Of a stretch of DNA of 64,000 nucleotides, positions 7,875-16,699 are shown one piece after another (within the stretch, counting starts at the first letter, position 1; each line of letters starts with the position of its first letter). Under the pieces are notes generated by a model that had not been told where the DNA came from, made no database searches, and saw only the letters and a program-made list of their open reading frames with translations. The position numbers and the translations under genes are program-made. Source of the DNA: Phycisphaerales bacterium (GTDB lineage: Bacteria; Planctomycetota; Phycisphaerae; Phycisphaerales; UBA1924); assembly GCA_029260265.1 (NCBI GenBank), contig JAJDDO010000026.1, positions 186,001 through 250,000 of the forward strand. Reading direction: 5' to 3'.

Positions 7875-9311
7875 ATGAATGATTGGGTAGATGCAGAACA
7901 ACATGTCGAGCGTGCCCACGAGCTCTATGACGCGGGCCGCTGGGACGAGGCAGAGACCGAACTCCGCCAGGCGCTATCGCTCAATCCCTATCAAGCAGAA
8001 TGGTACTTCAACCTCGGGCTGACCCTCGAAGCGGCAGGCCGCCACAACGATGCCGCGACCGCCTTCGCCCAATGCTTCAATCTGCACCTCGAGCACGACC
8101 GCCCGGACGCCAACTCGGCCCTGCTCGCCGGCGGAAACCTAGTCCGCGCAGATCAGCCCGAGTCCGCACTCGAATGGTTCGATAAGGCTTTGGCGCTCGA
8201 ACCAATGAACATTACGATCTTTGTTCACCGAATCGAGGCATTGAACGATCTCGAACGCCACGAAGAGGCAGAAGAGGTCTTCTACCTCGGGCAGCAGATT
8301 GATCCTTCTCATGGCGAACTCTACTCGGCGATCGCAGAATCGCTCATGAAGACCAACCACACCGATCGCGCCGTCTGGTGTCTGCGAGAAGCAGCAAGGC
8401 TCGATCCCGAACTCCCACGCGTGCGTGCCCGCCTCGCAAGCGCCTACGCAAAGGCCGGGCGACTTGAACGCGCTCGTCAGCTCTATCTGCGTGAACTCCG
8501 CACCGATCCGGGCGATCTCGATACGCTCTTGGATCTCGGCGAACTGCTGATGGATATGCACCGGTACACCGAGGCGGGCGAGAAGTTCCGCCGCGTGCTC
8601 GAGCTCGAACCCGACGAGCCAGACGCACACTTTTTACTCGGCGAGCTCGCCGAGCACGAACAACGCATCGCCGATGCGTTGGTGCACTACGATGTCGTGA
8701 TCCGTCTTGATAAAGACTATCCCGCCGTCCGTCAGCGCCTTGCCCGCGTGCTCCAGCTGCGAGCCCGCGACGAGGACGCCCCTCGGATCCGTGATCTGCT
8801 CGGCCGCGAAAACCGCGGACTGCTTTTCAAAGACGCCGAGGAAACCATCGAGTCACGCAAGCCTGCAATCGAAGACCTCGAAGAGGTCGCGGGGCTGCTT
8901 CTCGATGCCTCGATGACCACCGAAGCGATCAAGCTGTACGAAGCGATGATCCTTCGGCGTCCATCAAACCACCGTGCGCATCACGGGCTGAGCGTGGCCA
9001 TGCTCGAAGCTCAACACATCGCGGAAGGCATCGCAGCAGCCAAAGAAACGCTCAGACTCCAGCCCAAGTTCGTGCCCGCGATGCACAACCTAGCCCTCGC
9101 GTATCTGCGTGAAAATCAGTGGATCCGTGCTCGATACTGGGTTGGTCAGGCACTCCAGCTTGAACCCGACGACGCACCCTTGCGCCGGCTCCGCATGAAG
9201 CTGCGTGTGCACTCCACACTGATTGTGGTCATCTGGACCCACCGCAAAGCCCGCGCCCTCACCAGAACCCTCTGGTCGCTCGTCGCCCGCCCGGTGCGGA
9301 AACCCGCCTAG
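7875..9311 (+). CDS. tetratricopeptide-repeat protein
   Basis: A 478-residue protein built of about ten TPR units, for instance ARELYDAGRWDEAETELRQA-like at the N-terminus, HRYTEAGEKFRRVLELEPDEP in the middle, and ARYWVGQALQLEPDD near the end. TPR arrays mediate protein-protein contacts. There is no signal peptide. The last 50 residues are basic with a hydrophobic stretch (STLIVVIWTHRKA), which could be a membrane-associated tail. It is transcribed away from the HEAT lipoprotein. The binding partner is unknown. Confidence 0.88.
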   Translation: MNDWVDAEQHVERAHELYDAGRWDEAETELRQALSLNPYQAEWYFNLGLTLEAAGRHNDAATAFAQCFNLHLEHDRPDANSALLAGGNLVRADQPESALEWFDKALALEPMNITIFVHRIEALNDLERHEEAEEVFYLGQQIDPSHGELYSAIAESLMKTNHTDRAVWCLREAARLDPELPRVRARLASAYAKAGRLERARQLYLRELRTDPGDLDTLLDLGELLMDMHRYTEAGEKFRRVLELEPDEPDAHFLLGELAEHEQRIADALVHYDVVIRLDKDYPAVRQRLARVLQLRARDEDAPRIRDLLGRENRGLLFKDAEETIESRKPAIEDLEEVAGLLLDASMTTEAIKLYEAMILRRPSNHRAHHGLSVAMLEAQHIAEGIAAAKETLRLQPKFVPAMHNLALAYLRENQWIRARYWVGQALQLEPDDAPLRRLRMKLRVHSTLIVVIWTHRKARALTRTLWSLVARPVRKPA

Positions 9312-9344
9312 CTTCATGGCGTTGGCTCTCAGTAAAGAGCAAAC

Positions 9345-10616
9345 TCAGATCTGATCACCGAGCAGCCGCGATGCCTCTTCAACATCCTTGTCGCCTCTCC
9401 CCGAGAGGTTGATCACAAGATGCTCGTCCTTGTTCATCGTCGATGCATGGGCAACACCAAACGCGACCGCGTGCGACGATTCAAGCGCGGGGATGATGCC
9501 CTCGTCCCGCGAGCACCAGACGAACGCATCGAGCGCCTGCTTATCAGAGACCGATGTGTACGAAACGCGTCCGATGTTGTTCCAGTAGCTGTGCTCGGGT
9601 CCCACGCCGGGGTAATCGAGCCCCGCCGAGCACGAGTGCACATCGCTCGTTTGTCCATTCGGATCCTGGAGCACATAGCTCATCGATCCGTGCAGCACAC
9701 CGAGCTTGCCGTGCGAGATCGGGGCGGCGTGCTCGCCGGGCTCGTCGGATCTTCCCCCGGCCTCAACACCGATCATCTCGACGCCCTGCTCATCAACAAA
9801 CGGATAGAACATCCCCGCAGCATTCGATCCGCCGCCCACACACGCGACAATGGCTTTGGGCATCCCGCCAAGATATCGCAGGCACTGGGCCTTGGCCTCT
9901 CGTCCGATGATCGATTGAAAATCACGAACGATCATCGGGAACGGGTGCGGTCCAACCACCGAGCCGAGGATGTAATGCGTGTTGCTTACCGAGCCCATCC
10001 AGTCACGCAAGGCCGCGTTCGTCGCATCCTTGAGTGTGCGTGAGCCATCATCCACCGCGTTCACCTTTGCGCCAAGGATCTTCATCCGTACAACATTCAG
10101 ATGCTGACGCCGGATGTCTTCGCTCCCCATGTAGATCTCGCACTTGAGCCCGAGATGAGCGCATGCCGTCGCGGTTGCGACGCCGTGCTGCCCCGCGCCG
10201 GTCTCGGCGATAATCCGTTTTTTGCCCATCTTCTTGGCGAGCAACGCCTGTCCGAGTGTGTTGTTGATCTTGTGAGCACCGGTGTGTGCAAGGTCTTCGC
10301 GTTTGAGCCAGATCGTTGCTCCCTGCTCCTTGTCAGCGACCATCGCCCGTGATCGCCGTGTCAGCCCGCCCGCACGATACAACGGTGTCGGGCGCCCAAC
10401 ATACAGCCGATTCAGATCGTTGAGCCGGTCCCAGAACTGCTTATCCTGGCACGCCTTTTCGTACACTTCGCTGAGCTGATTGAGCGCCTCGACGAGGGTC
10501 TCAGGCACGAACACGCCGCCGCAATCGCCGTACCACCCGTTCTTATCAGGGACCGCGCTGATCGGCCGCTGCTGGGTTGGGTCTTCGGTCTGCGTCGGGG
10601 TGGTTGGTGTGCTCAT
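9345..10616 (-). CDS. trpB: tryptophan synthase beta chain
   Basis: TrpB condenses indole and serine to tryptophan using PLP. The 423-residue protein has the PLP lysine motif HTGAHKINN, the phosphate-binding GGGSNA loop ([14 protein letters not shown]) and the [12 protein letters not shown] segment of TrpB1-type enzymes, so it should pair with a TrpA. No trpA, trpF or trpC lies in the window, so the gene is separated from the usual operon. An N-terminal Thr/Pro/Gln-rich extension of about 25 residues precedes the core. The start is 9 bases from the MFS stop, and a TAGGAT hexamer overlapping that stop may be its own promoter. Confidence 0.96.
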   Translation of the reverse strand: MSTPTTPTQTEDPTQQRPISAVPDKNGWYGDCGGVFVPETLVEALNQLSEVYEKACQDKQFWDRLNDLNRLYVGRPTPLYRAGGLTRRSRAMVADKEQGATIWLKREDLAHTGAHKINNTLGQALLAKKMGKKRIIAETGAGQHGVATATACAHLGLKCEIYMGSEDIRRQHLNVVRMKILGAKVNAVDDGSRTLKDATNAALRDWMGSVSNTHYILGSVVGPHPFPMIVRDFQSIIGREAKAQCLRYLGGMPKAIVACVGGGSNAAGMFYPFVDEQGVEMIGVEAGGRSDEPGEHAAPISHGKLGVLHGSMSYVLQDPNGQTSDVHSCSAGLDYPGVGPEHSYWNNIGRVSYTSVSDKQALDAFVWCSRDEGIIPALESSHAVAFGVAHASTMNKDEHLVINLSGRGDKDVEEASRLLGDQI

Positions 10617-10621
10617 GGTGA

Positions 10622-10627
10622 ATCCTA
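10622..10627 (-). promoter_or_regulatory. -10-like hexamer of trpB
   Basis: TAGGAT on the minus strand ends 5 bases before the trpB ATG and overlaps the TAG stop of the upstream gene. Its position would give a leaderless trpB transcript. Confidence 0.45.
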
Positions 10628-11935
10628 GACGCGCTCGTGATTGGACACACGCTCGCTCCTGATCGCCTCACGCCGACCGGCGTTGATGTTGACCCGCAAA
10701 AACAGGATCAACCCCACACCAAAGAACCCGGTCAGCAGCCCCAAGGCCTGGGCGTCGCCGATCCAGGCCTTCACCTGACCAAACGAGAGCACCCCGATCG
10801 CCCCGGCGAGCTTGTAACTCATCCCCCAGAGCCCGAAGAACTCCGCGGTCCGGTGTTTGGGTGCGAAGAACCCAACGATGGATCTACTCGCCGTGCCAAT
10901 CCCACCAAGCCCGATCCCGATGCCGTTGCCGATGACCCAGAAAATCCATTGAGGCGGATTGTTCGGAATCACAAGCTCCACCGCAAGCAACGCCCCGCAC
11001 GAAGCGATCCACACACCCAAAAACGCGAGAATCGTGATGCGGATCCCGACGCGGTCCTGGAACTTGGCTACGACAATCGCCGTCGCACCAGCGGTGACCG
11101 TGAGCTGAAGCGTGAAGTAAATCAACTGTTCGCGTTGAATACCAAAGTCCGACGCGATGATCGCCGCGAACATGATCATGGTCTGCACACCGAACCCATA
11201 CACAAAGAACGCAACAAGAAACCGCACAAGCTGTCGATGCGCTCTCAGATGGCGCACCGATCCGCTGATCCGCTCGATGATGCTCCGCGATTTGGCTGTT
11301 TGGGTGTGGCCCTCAGGCTCGCGAAGAAACAGCATCGCAGGCACCATGCCGATCGCAAACCACACACCAGCGATGACAAAGAACACCCGCCAATCTTCGG
11401 GTGAACCAAGCCCAAAGAACATCGCGCCAAACGCGACAATCATCAGCAGAATCACCCCGCCCAGATACCCCATCGTCCATCCAATCGCCGACACCCTCCC
11501 GATGGTGCGAGGGGTCGAGATCCCGGGCAAGAAACTCGCGAGCATGTTCTCGCCGAGCTGGTACATGATGTTGGCCGGGATAAAGATCGCCAGACCAATC
11601 CAGCCCGACGACGGGCGAATGAGGCTCAGCAAGATCGTCAAGATGATGCAACAGATCCCGGTGCCGATGAGGATCTTCTTGCGGATCGATCGCCGATCCG
11701 CGATCGCACCAACAATCGGCGAAAGAATCACCACCACAAACAACGCGGACGACGCACCGATCGACCACAGAGAATCACCCCGCTGAGGGTCACCGACCGC
11801 CACCTCCTTGAAATAGATGGGGAACAGCAGGGTAATAATCAAAAGCGTGAACGACTGGTTCGCCAGATCGTACATGCCCCACGCCCAGACCGTCCGCGGA
11901 TTACTCAAGGCTCGAAATGGTGGGGGCCAACGCAT
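10625..11935 (-). CDS. MFS transporter, UMF1/Atg22-like
   Basis: A 436-residue polytopic membrane protein with about 12 hydrophobic segments. The N-terminal [17 protein letters not shown] is characteristic of the UMF1 (unknown major facilitator) branch related to yeast Atg22. The cytoplasmic loop ADRRSIRKK between helices 2 and 3 is the usual MFS signature position. The substrate is unknown. It sits in a minus-strand run with the hydrolase upstream and trpB downstream. The context does not prove a link to amino acid export, though Atg22 itself has been tied to vacuolar amino acid efflux. Confidence 0.85.
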   Translation of the reverse strand: MRWPPPFRALSNPRTVWAWGMYDLANQSFTLLIITLLFPIYFKEVAVGDPQRGDSLWSIGASSALFVVVILSPIVGAIADRRSIRKKILIGTGICCIILTILLSLIRPSSGWIGLAIFIPANIMYQLGENMLASFLPGISTPRTIGRVSAIGWTMGYLGGVILLMIVAFGAMFFGLGSPEDWRVFFVIAGVWFAIGMVPAMLFLREPEGHTQTAKSRSIIERISGSVRHLRAHRQLVRFLVAFFVYGFGVQTMIMFAAIIASDFGIQREQLIYFTLQLTVTAGATAIVVAKFQDRVGIRITILAFLGVWIASCGALLAVELVIPNNPPQWIFWVIGNGIGIGLGGIGTASRSIVGFFAPKHRTAEFFGLWGMSYKLAGAIGVLSFGQVKAWIGDAQALGLLTGFFGVGLILFLRVNINAGRREAIRSERVSNHERV

Positions 11936-11941
11936 GGGTCA

Positions 11942-11947
11942 ACAATA
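11942..11947 (-). promoter_or_regulatory. -10-like hexamer of the MFS gene
   Basis: TATTGT on the minus strand, 6 bases before the ATG at 11935, in the gap after the hydrolase gene. It suggests an internal leaderless promoter. Confidence 0.45.
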
Positions 11948-11952
11948 CCCGA

Positions 11953-12774
11953 TCACTCCGCATCCGTGGGGATATCGAAGACTCGCTTGAGGAACTCGAG
12001 TTGGAGGTTCTTGGCATCATGAGCCATCCGCCCAAAGCCGGCGTGCTCGCCCGGTGCGCCTGTCTCACGGAAAGTATGCAGCGTGATGCTCTGCTCATCG
12101 GCGCCCATCTCACGGTAATGAACCCGCAAACGATCCAAAAACGCCCTCTGGGTCTCGATCGGCACCATCTCATCACCCTCATTGTGCAGCGCCAAGATCG
12201 GGATCGGGCGGAATCCATCGAGGTGCTCGATCGGATCAACCGCAGCGACCTCTTCCCGGTCGTGGTCCACAGGCCACGGGCGACCAGATGAACCCTGTGG
12301 AGGGAAATACAAATCATGCAGGTTCCCCGTGGTGCCCTCTAGACAACCGGCGACGAACTTGTGCGGACGACAAAGCCGATGCAGCGTCACCATCCCGCCC
12401 GCGGACATCCCCCCAATCGCGACGCGGTCCATATCAAACCATCCCGGCGATTGCATCTCCTCAACCACCGCGTCAATCTCGTTTGATCCTTGCCGAATCA
12501 GCTCAAGGGTCTTGTCTGGTCTTTGGAAACTCGCCTCAAACCGATCGCCGTGTCCGGGCAGATCGAGCGCCACCGCACCGATACCCGCTCGCAACCACCG
12601 CTGGTATCGTCCAGGGTCGAGTTCTTTGTGCACGGTGCGCCCATGCATCCAGATAACCACCGGAGGCGGGTCCTGCACCTCCGGGTGAGTAATCAAGGCC
12701 GGCACACCCGCAAGCGTCCGAGTCTCACTCAATCGCTGCAGTGATTGAGGCAACGCGAGGAATCTCGGATCCAT
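11953..12774 (-). CDS. alpha/beta-hydrolase, dienelactone/prolyl-peptidase type
   Basis: A 273-residue alpha/beta hydrolase. PVVIWMHGRT near residue 38 supplies the oxyanion-hole HG, ALDLPGHGDRF follows as usual, and the nucleophile elbow is GGMSAGG (around 140) with Ser. The Asp and His are probably in LALHNEGDEMV and PGEHAGFGRM near the C-terminus. ATG 12774 overlaps the stop of the upstream pyrophosphorylase gene (ATGA), so the two are translationally coupled; this also argues against a longer start at 12930. The substrate is unknown; such enzymes hydrolyse esters or small peptides. Confidence 0.85.
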   Translation of the reverse strand: MDPRFLALPQSLQRLSETRTLAGVPALITHPEVQDPPPVVIWMHGRTVHKELDPGRYQRWLRAGIGAVALDLPGHGDRFEASFQRPDKTLELIRQGSNEIDAVVEEMQSPGWFDMDRVAIGGMSAGGMVTLHRLCRPHKFVAGCLEGTTGNLHDLYFPPQGSSGRPWPVDHDREEVAAVDPIEHLDGFRPIPILALHNEGDEMVPIETQRAFLDRLRVHYREMGADEQSITLHTFRETGAPGEHAGFGRMAHDAKNLQLEFLKRVFDIPTDAE

Positions 12775-14201
12775 CAGATCACCACCGTCGAGCCCGCAGC
12801 GATTGAATCGGGCAGATCCATCAACGCAAGATCCGAAGCCTCCACCGCACTCAACGGCGAAATCTCGATCATCGCATCCACCCGCCCATCGTCGTCTCGT
12901 GGGACATCGACACCTGCCTCGGTGAGCCACCTCGCACCACGCTCAGTCTGAAGCAGCTTCGAAGACTCGATGGAGTCCGCCCCCGTCGCGTTTTTGACCG
13001 GCGCAAACTCTTCGACACGATCAGTCTCGACCACGATCGATTGCTCCGCGAGCTTAATCCCGTCAAAGACAAACCGTTCGAGTTTGATCGCATTGGGCTC
13101 GCTCGGCGTGCAGCTTTCACCAGATACGGGATCAACCGAACCCACTTTCTTGATCGCCCGATGGAACGGCAACGCGTATCGCGGATCGGAAACAATCTTC
13201 TCGATAAAAGCAAGGCTGATCGCATGGATCGCGATGGATCCCGCGTTGAACGCCAGCGCCCCCGCATCATCCGTCTGCTTGGCAAGCCCTTCGGGCAGAT
13301 CCGAGTACTCAATAATCTCGGTCCTCCCCTCAATCGAGCAGAACACCCCGACCTTCTCATCCCATGATGCTTTGGCGACCATCTTCGAACTCATCTCGCC
13401 CGATGAATCATCCGCAGAACGATGCAGCCCGAGGAACACAGGGTCGAGGATCATCGCGTGCGGGTTGTCGATCTGGAAATAACTCAGGTGCTCCACACCC
13501 GCAGAGAGCATTGCATCGAGCGCGCCGGATTCTTTGAGAGCCCGATATGCCCCGCCATGCCCATCAGGGTTGGTGCACAAAACGCCCGGCTCAGCCAGCA
13601 GCAGCCGCCCGCTCTCCAAATCAAAGCTCGGCATCACACCCTGCTCAAAGAACATGAGTTGTTCGGCATCAAGCCCGAAGTAGCCGTTGTCCTCAAAGAA
13701 CGAGATCGTCGCCGCGTGGTTCAGCGGGCTGGTCATGATCGCCCAGAGAATCCGAGTCTCGTATTTCTCTTCAGACTTCCGGATCGACTCGGCAAATAGC
13801 TGAAACAGCGGCTTGTTCTGCACGCACGAAGTCGGGAAACATCCCTTCGGCCCATCATACCCAAGTCTCGACCCCTGCCCGCCCGCAACCGTAAAGCAGG
13901 CAACCTTGCCATCACGGATGAGCTGTTGCCCGATGCCCCGGTACTTGGCACGATCCCATGTTTGATCGCCGAGTGTATAACACCGCGCAGGCTCGATCGA
14001 GGCCGCAGGAGGCGCAGACGCATACCCCTTGCCATACCGATTGATGTACTCCCCAATCGCAGCGAGATCGAACCCCTCAAGCTGCTCAATGAAACCCGCA
14101 AGCACCGGAGCATCAAGGGTGAGGGCGTGCTCGATCAGATGAGATTGCCCAATCGATTCAAGGGATTCGACGAGTATGTGTGGCAGTACGGTCGTGTTCA
14201 T
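12774..14201 (-). CDS. UDPGP-family nucleotidyltransferase (UAP1-like)
   Basis: About 475 residues of the eukaryote-like UDPGP family, which makes UDP-sugars from UTP and a sugar 1-phosphate. The nucleotide loop reads GGQGSRLGYDGPKGCFP, followed by KPLFQLFAESI, as in UDP-N-acetylglucosamine pyrophosphorylases. TNPDGHGGAYRAL and FQIDNPHAMI match the uridine and sugar binding parts. This type differs from bacterial GalU and GlmU. The exact sugar (GlcNAc-1-P or Glc-1-P) cannot be fixed by eye. ATG 14201 or ATG 14210 are both possible starts. A TACGAT on the minus strand at 14229-14234 could be its -10 box. It is the first gene of the minus-strand run and is coupled to the hydrolase. Confidence 0.88.
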   Translation of the reverse strand: MNTTVLPHILVESLESIGQSHLIEHALTLDAPVLAGFIEQLEGFDLAAIGEYINRYGKGYASAPPAASIEPARCYTLGDQTWDRAKYRGIGQQLIRDGKVACFTVAGGQGSRLGYDGPKGCFPTSCVQNKPLFQLFAESIRKSEEKYETRILWAIMTSPLNHAATISFFEDNGYFGLDAEQLMFFEQGVMPSFDLESGRLLLAEPGVLCTNPDGHGGAYRALKESGALDAMLSAGVEHLSYFQIDNPHAMILDPVFLGLHRSADDSSGEMSSKMVAKASWDEKVGVFCSIEGRTEIIEYSDLPEGLAKQTDDAGALAFNAGSIAIHAISLAFIEKIVSDPRYALPFHRAIKKVGSVDPVSGESCTPSEPNAIKLERFVFDGIKLAEQSIVVETDRVEEFAPVKNATGADSIESSKLLQTERGARWLTEAGVDVPRDDDGRVDAMIEISPLSAVEASDLALMDLPDSIAAGSTVVI

Positions 14202-14257
14202 GTGATCCATCCAGAAAAGAGTTACCCCATCGTACAACCGTACTCGCCCAGAAGCAC

Positions 14258-14263
14258 TAGAGT
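14258..14263 (+). promoter_or_regulatory. -10-like hexamer of rpe
   Basis: TAGAGT ends 5 bases before the rpe ATG, with no Shine-Dalgarno in the gap, as expected for a leaderless mRNA. Confidence 0.5.
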
Positions 14264-14268
14264 GGGGC

Positions 14269-14964
14269 ATGATTGATCCATGCGAACACCCGCCGAAGCT
14301 GCCGCTCATCGCACCGTCCATCCTGGCAGCAGACTTTGCGAATCTTGGCGATGATTGCCGCGCCGCATTGGACGCCGGTGCCGATCTGCTGCATGTCGAC
14401 ATCATGGATGGGCACTTTGTCCCCAATCTGTCGATGGGGCCTGCGGTATGTGACGCGGTACGCAAGGCGTGCCCGGATGCTTTCCTTGATGTTCACCTCA
14501 TGGTGACGGACCCTTGGGCGTACTTCAGCCCATTTGTGGACGCCGGGGCCAATCTGGTGAGTTTCCACATCGAAGTCTGCGAGTCCGCCCAGCACGCAAT
14601 CGAACTCGCCGACGAGATCCGGGGTCTCGGGTGCCGACCAGGGATTGTGATCAACCCGCCGACGGATGCCAAAGCCCTGATGGGCACGCTCGAAGCGTTC
14701 GATCTCATCCTTGTCATGAGCGTCAATCCAGGATTCGGCGGACAGGCATTCATCCCCGAGGTGCTCAAAAAGACAGAATGGATCCGCCCTCAACTCGCTG
14801 CACATCAACGCCTTGAAATCGATGGCGGCATCAACCTCAACACCGCCCAAGCCGCGATCGAAGCCGAGTTTGACACCCTCGTGGCGGGCTCGGCGATCTT
14901 TGGAAAGCCACGAAAGCAGTGGGCATCCATCATCGAACAACTCCGCTCCTCAAAGGTTCGATAA
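14269..14964 (+). CDS. rpe: ribulose-phosphate 3-epimerase
   Basis: Rpe interconverts ribulose 5-phosphate and xylulose 5-phosphate in the pentose phosphate pathway. The 231-residue TIM barrel shows APSILAADFANL at its start, LHVDIMDGHFVPN (metal-binding His and catalytic Asp), VHLMVTDP, MSVNPGFGGQAF and the second catalytic Asp in IDGGINLNTA, with the phosphate loop VAGSAIF near the end. The length is normal. It is divergent from the UDPGP gene, and its ATG directly follows a TAGAGT hexamer without a ribosome site. Confidence 0.97.
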   Translation: MIDPCEHPPKLPLIAPSILAADFANLGDDCRAALDAGADLLHVDIMDGHFVPNLSMGPAVCDAVRKACPDAFLDVHLMVTDPWAYFSPFVDAGANLVSFHIEVCESAQHAIELADEIRGLGCRPGIVINPPTDAKALMGTLEAFDLILVMSVNPGFGGQAFIPEVLKKTEWIRPQLAAHQRLEIDGGINLNTAQAAIEAEFDTLVAGSAIFGKPRKQWASIIEQLRSSKVR

Positions 14965-15135
14965 CCGGTTCGATTCGTGCGAATCCACTTACATAATACG
15001 AACAAGTCATTCAGTTTGGGGAAAAACACTTCCATCTGGGAGCGGACATTCTGCTACACTCGCCCCTTGTCCTCCGGATGGTCGATACCACCAGAGTGCA
15101 ACGACTGCGCGTCTCGACGCGCCGGAGAATGCTGG

Positions 15136-15762
15136 ATGGGCAAGCCAACCGGATACACAATCATGCTCATGCGAACCGGTTCGACAGACTGGGACAGCTC
15201 GGGCAGGCTCATCGGGCGGACCGACCTCCCGATGGACGCCGAGGGTGAATCAAAGTTCAGCCAAGCAGTCCAAGAGCTTGGACCCCAGTTCCAGCCATCG
15301 ATGATTCTGACTTCTTCCGAGGAGTCATGCGTCAAAGGCGCCATGATGCTCAACTTTGGACGATCCGGAAAGATCCGTCAGCTCGATGGTCTGGTCAATG
15401 TCGGGCTCGGGCTGTGGGAGGGCGAGCTCGCCAACCAGCTTGAAGATCGATGCAAGAGTGCGTACCGAGAATGGATAGACGCTCCGATGCGGATCACGCC
15501 TCCGCAGGGCGAAATGCTCACGGATGCCCAAGATCGCCTTGTAGGAACCATCGTCAAAGGGCTCAAAAAAATCAAGGGCGAACACCCGGTCGTGGGTATC
15601 GTCCTTCGCCCATTGGCTTGGGCGGTTGTCCGGGCGTGGTTGCTCGATCTGAACCTCGACCAGGTTTGGGAAATGATCGAAGAACCGATCAGAGTCGAAC
15701 CGATCGAGCTTGATCGAGATCGCACCGAGTCAATCACCAAGCAGATCCGGGCGAGCGCCTGA
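15136..15762 (+). CDS. histidine-phosphatase-fold protein, catalytically degenerate
   Basis: A 208-residue protein aligned by eye to the phosphoglycerate-mutase-like histidine phosphatases. IMLMRTGSTDWD (9-20) replaces the VRHGxTxWN motif, so the phospho-accepting His is Thr14. The second conserved His (VSHGG region) is VLRPLAW, with Arg158. The SSPLxRAxQT segment is TSSEESCVKGAM, losing the conserved Arg. GRTDLPMDAEG, GLWEGE and the overall length are retained. It is therefore probably a pseudo-enzyme. ATG 15136 is chosen for the GGAG just upstream and because the domain starts there. It sits between rpe and accD, oriented with both. Confidence 0.78.
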   Translation: MGKPTGYTIMLMRTGSTDWDSSGRLIGRTDLPMDAEGESKFSQAVQELGPQFQPSMILTSSEESCVKGAMMLNFGRSGKIRQLDGLVNVGLGLWEGELANQLEDRCKSAYREWIDAPMRITPPQGEMLTDAQDRLVGTIVKGLKKIKGEHPVVGIVLRPLAWAVVRAWLLDLNLDQVWEMIEEPIRVEPIELDRDRTESITKQIRASA

Positions 15763-15782
15763 TTTCTCTTCTCCCGATGCCA

Positions 15783-15801
15783 TCGGGCCCTTCGGGCCCG
15801 A
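15783..15801. other. short GC-rich hairpin
   Basis: TCGGGCCC and GGGCCCGA form an 8-bp stem with a 3-base loop between the phosphatase-fold gene and accD. There is no T run, so it may attenuate or protect mRNA ends rather than terminate. It lies only 8 bases before the accD -10-like box. Confidence 0.5.
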
Positions 15802-15809
15802 GCAGGGTG

Positions 15810-15815
15810 TACAGT
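15810..15815 (+). promoter_or_regulatory. -10-like hexamer of accD
   Basis: TACAGT ends 5 bases before ATG 15821. It supports that start as leaderless, although AAGGATG precedes a second in-frame ATG at 15845. Confidence 0.45.
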
Positions 15816-15820
15816 TGTGC

Positions 15821-16699
15821 ATGACGAATCCCAAGGATGAATCCATGACCCCACCAACAACGAAGACGGCTCCAAAGACGAAACAGCCATCGAAATCAAC
15901 TCCGCGAAGATCAATCCCCGAGGGTCTCTGGCTCCGGTGCCCGTCTTGTGCCCAGATGATTTATCGCCGACAGATGGAATCGAATCAGCATGTCTGCCCA
16001 GAGTGCGAGCATCACTATCGCATCAGCGCAACCGAGCGTGTCCGGCAGCTCGCCGACCCCGACACCTTTGTTCCGATGTTTACCGGGTTGCGATCCAAAG
16101 ACCCGCTGAAGTTCACCGATCTCAAGTCGTACCCAGACCGGATCAAACGCGAGCAGATCAAAACCGGGCAGAACGACGGGTGCATCGCGGGCGAGATGTT
16201 CATCAAAGGGCGGGCAGCAATGGTTGCCTGCATGGACCTGACATTCATGATGGGCTCGATGGGTTCGGTGGTTGGTGAAACGCTCACGCTGGCGATCGAG
16301 CACGCGACCGAGCACAATCTACCGCTCGTGATCGTGAGCTGCTCGGGCGGTGCGCGGATGCAAGAAGCAGCATTGAGCCTGATGCAGATGGCTAAAACAT
16401 CCGCAGCACTCGCACGGTTCGATGATGCGGGCGGGCTATTCATCTCGGTCATGACCGATCCCACAACCGGAGGTGTGACCGCCTCCTTCGCCATGCTCGG
16501 CGATTTTCACCTCGCCGAACCAAAGGCACTGATTGGGTTCGCCGGCCCTCGTGTTATCCGCCAGACCATCCGCCAAGACCTCCCCGATGGATTCCAGCGT
16601 TCCGAGTTCCTCCAAGACAGGGGCATGGTTGATCGTGTTGTGCATCGCCACGAGCTCAGAAGCGAACTCGCCCGTTTGATTGACTACGCTGGAATGTGA
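15821..16699 (+). CDS. accD: acetyl-CoA carboxylase carboxyltransferase beta subunit
   Basis: AccD is the beta half of the carboxyltransferase that makes malonyl-CoA for fatty acid synthesis. The 292-residue product starts with a Thr/Lys/Pro-rich tail, then a four-cysteine zinc ribbon (CPSC and CPEC, roughly residues 44-65), then the crotonase-like core with SCSGGARMQEAALSLMQM and DPTTGGVTASFAMLGD. GFAGPRVI and the LPDGFQRSEFL segment are typical. Two starts are plausible: ATG 15821 with a TACAGT box 5 bases upstream, or ATG 15845 with a good AAGGATG site. No accA is in the window. Its stop overlaps the GTG of lnt (GTGA), so the two are coupled. Confidence 0.96.
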   Translation: MTNPKDESMTPPTTKTAPKTKQPSKSTPRRSIPEGLWLRCPSCAQMIYRRQMESNQHVCPECEHHYRISATERVRQLADPDTFVPMFTGLRSKDPLKFTDLKSYPDRIKREQIKTGQNDGCIAGEMFIKGRAAMVACMDLTFMMGSMGSVVGETLTLAIEHATEHNLPLVIVSCSGGARMQEAALSLMQMAKTSAALARFDDAGGLFISVMTDPTTGGVTASFAMLGDFHLAEPKALIGFAGPRVIRQTIRQDLPDGFQRSEFLQDRGMVDRVVHRHELRSELARLIDYAGM

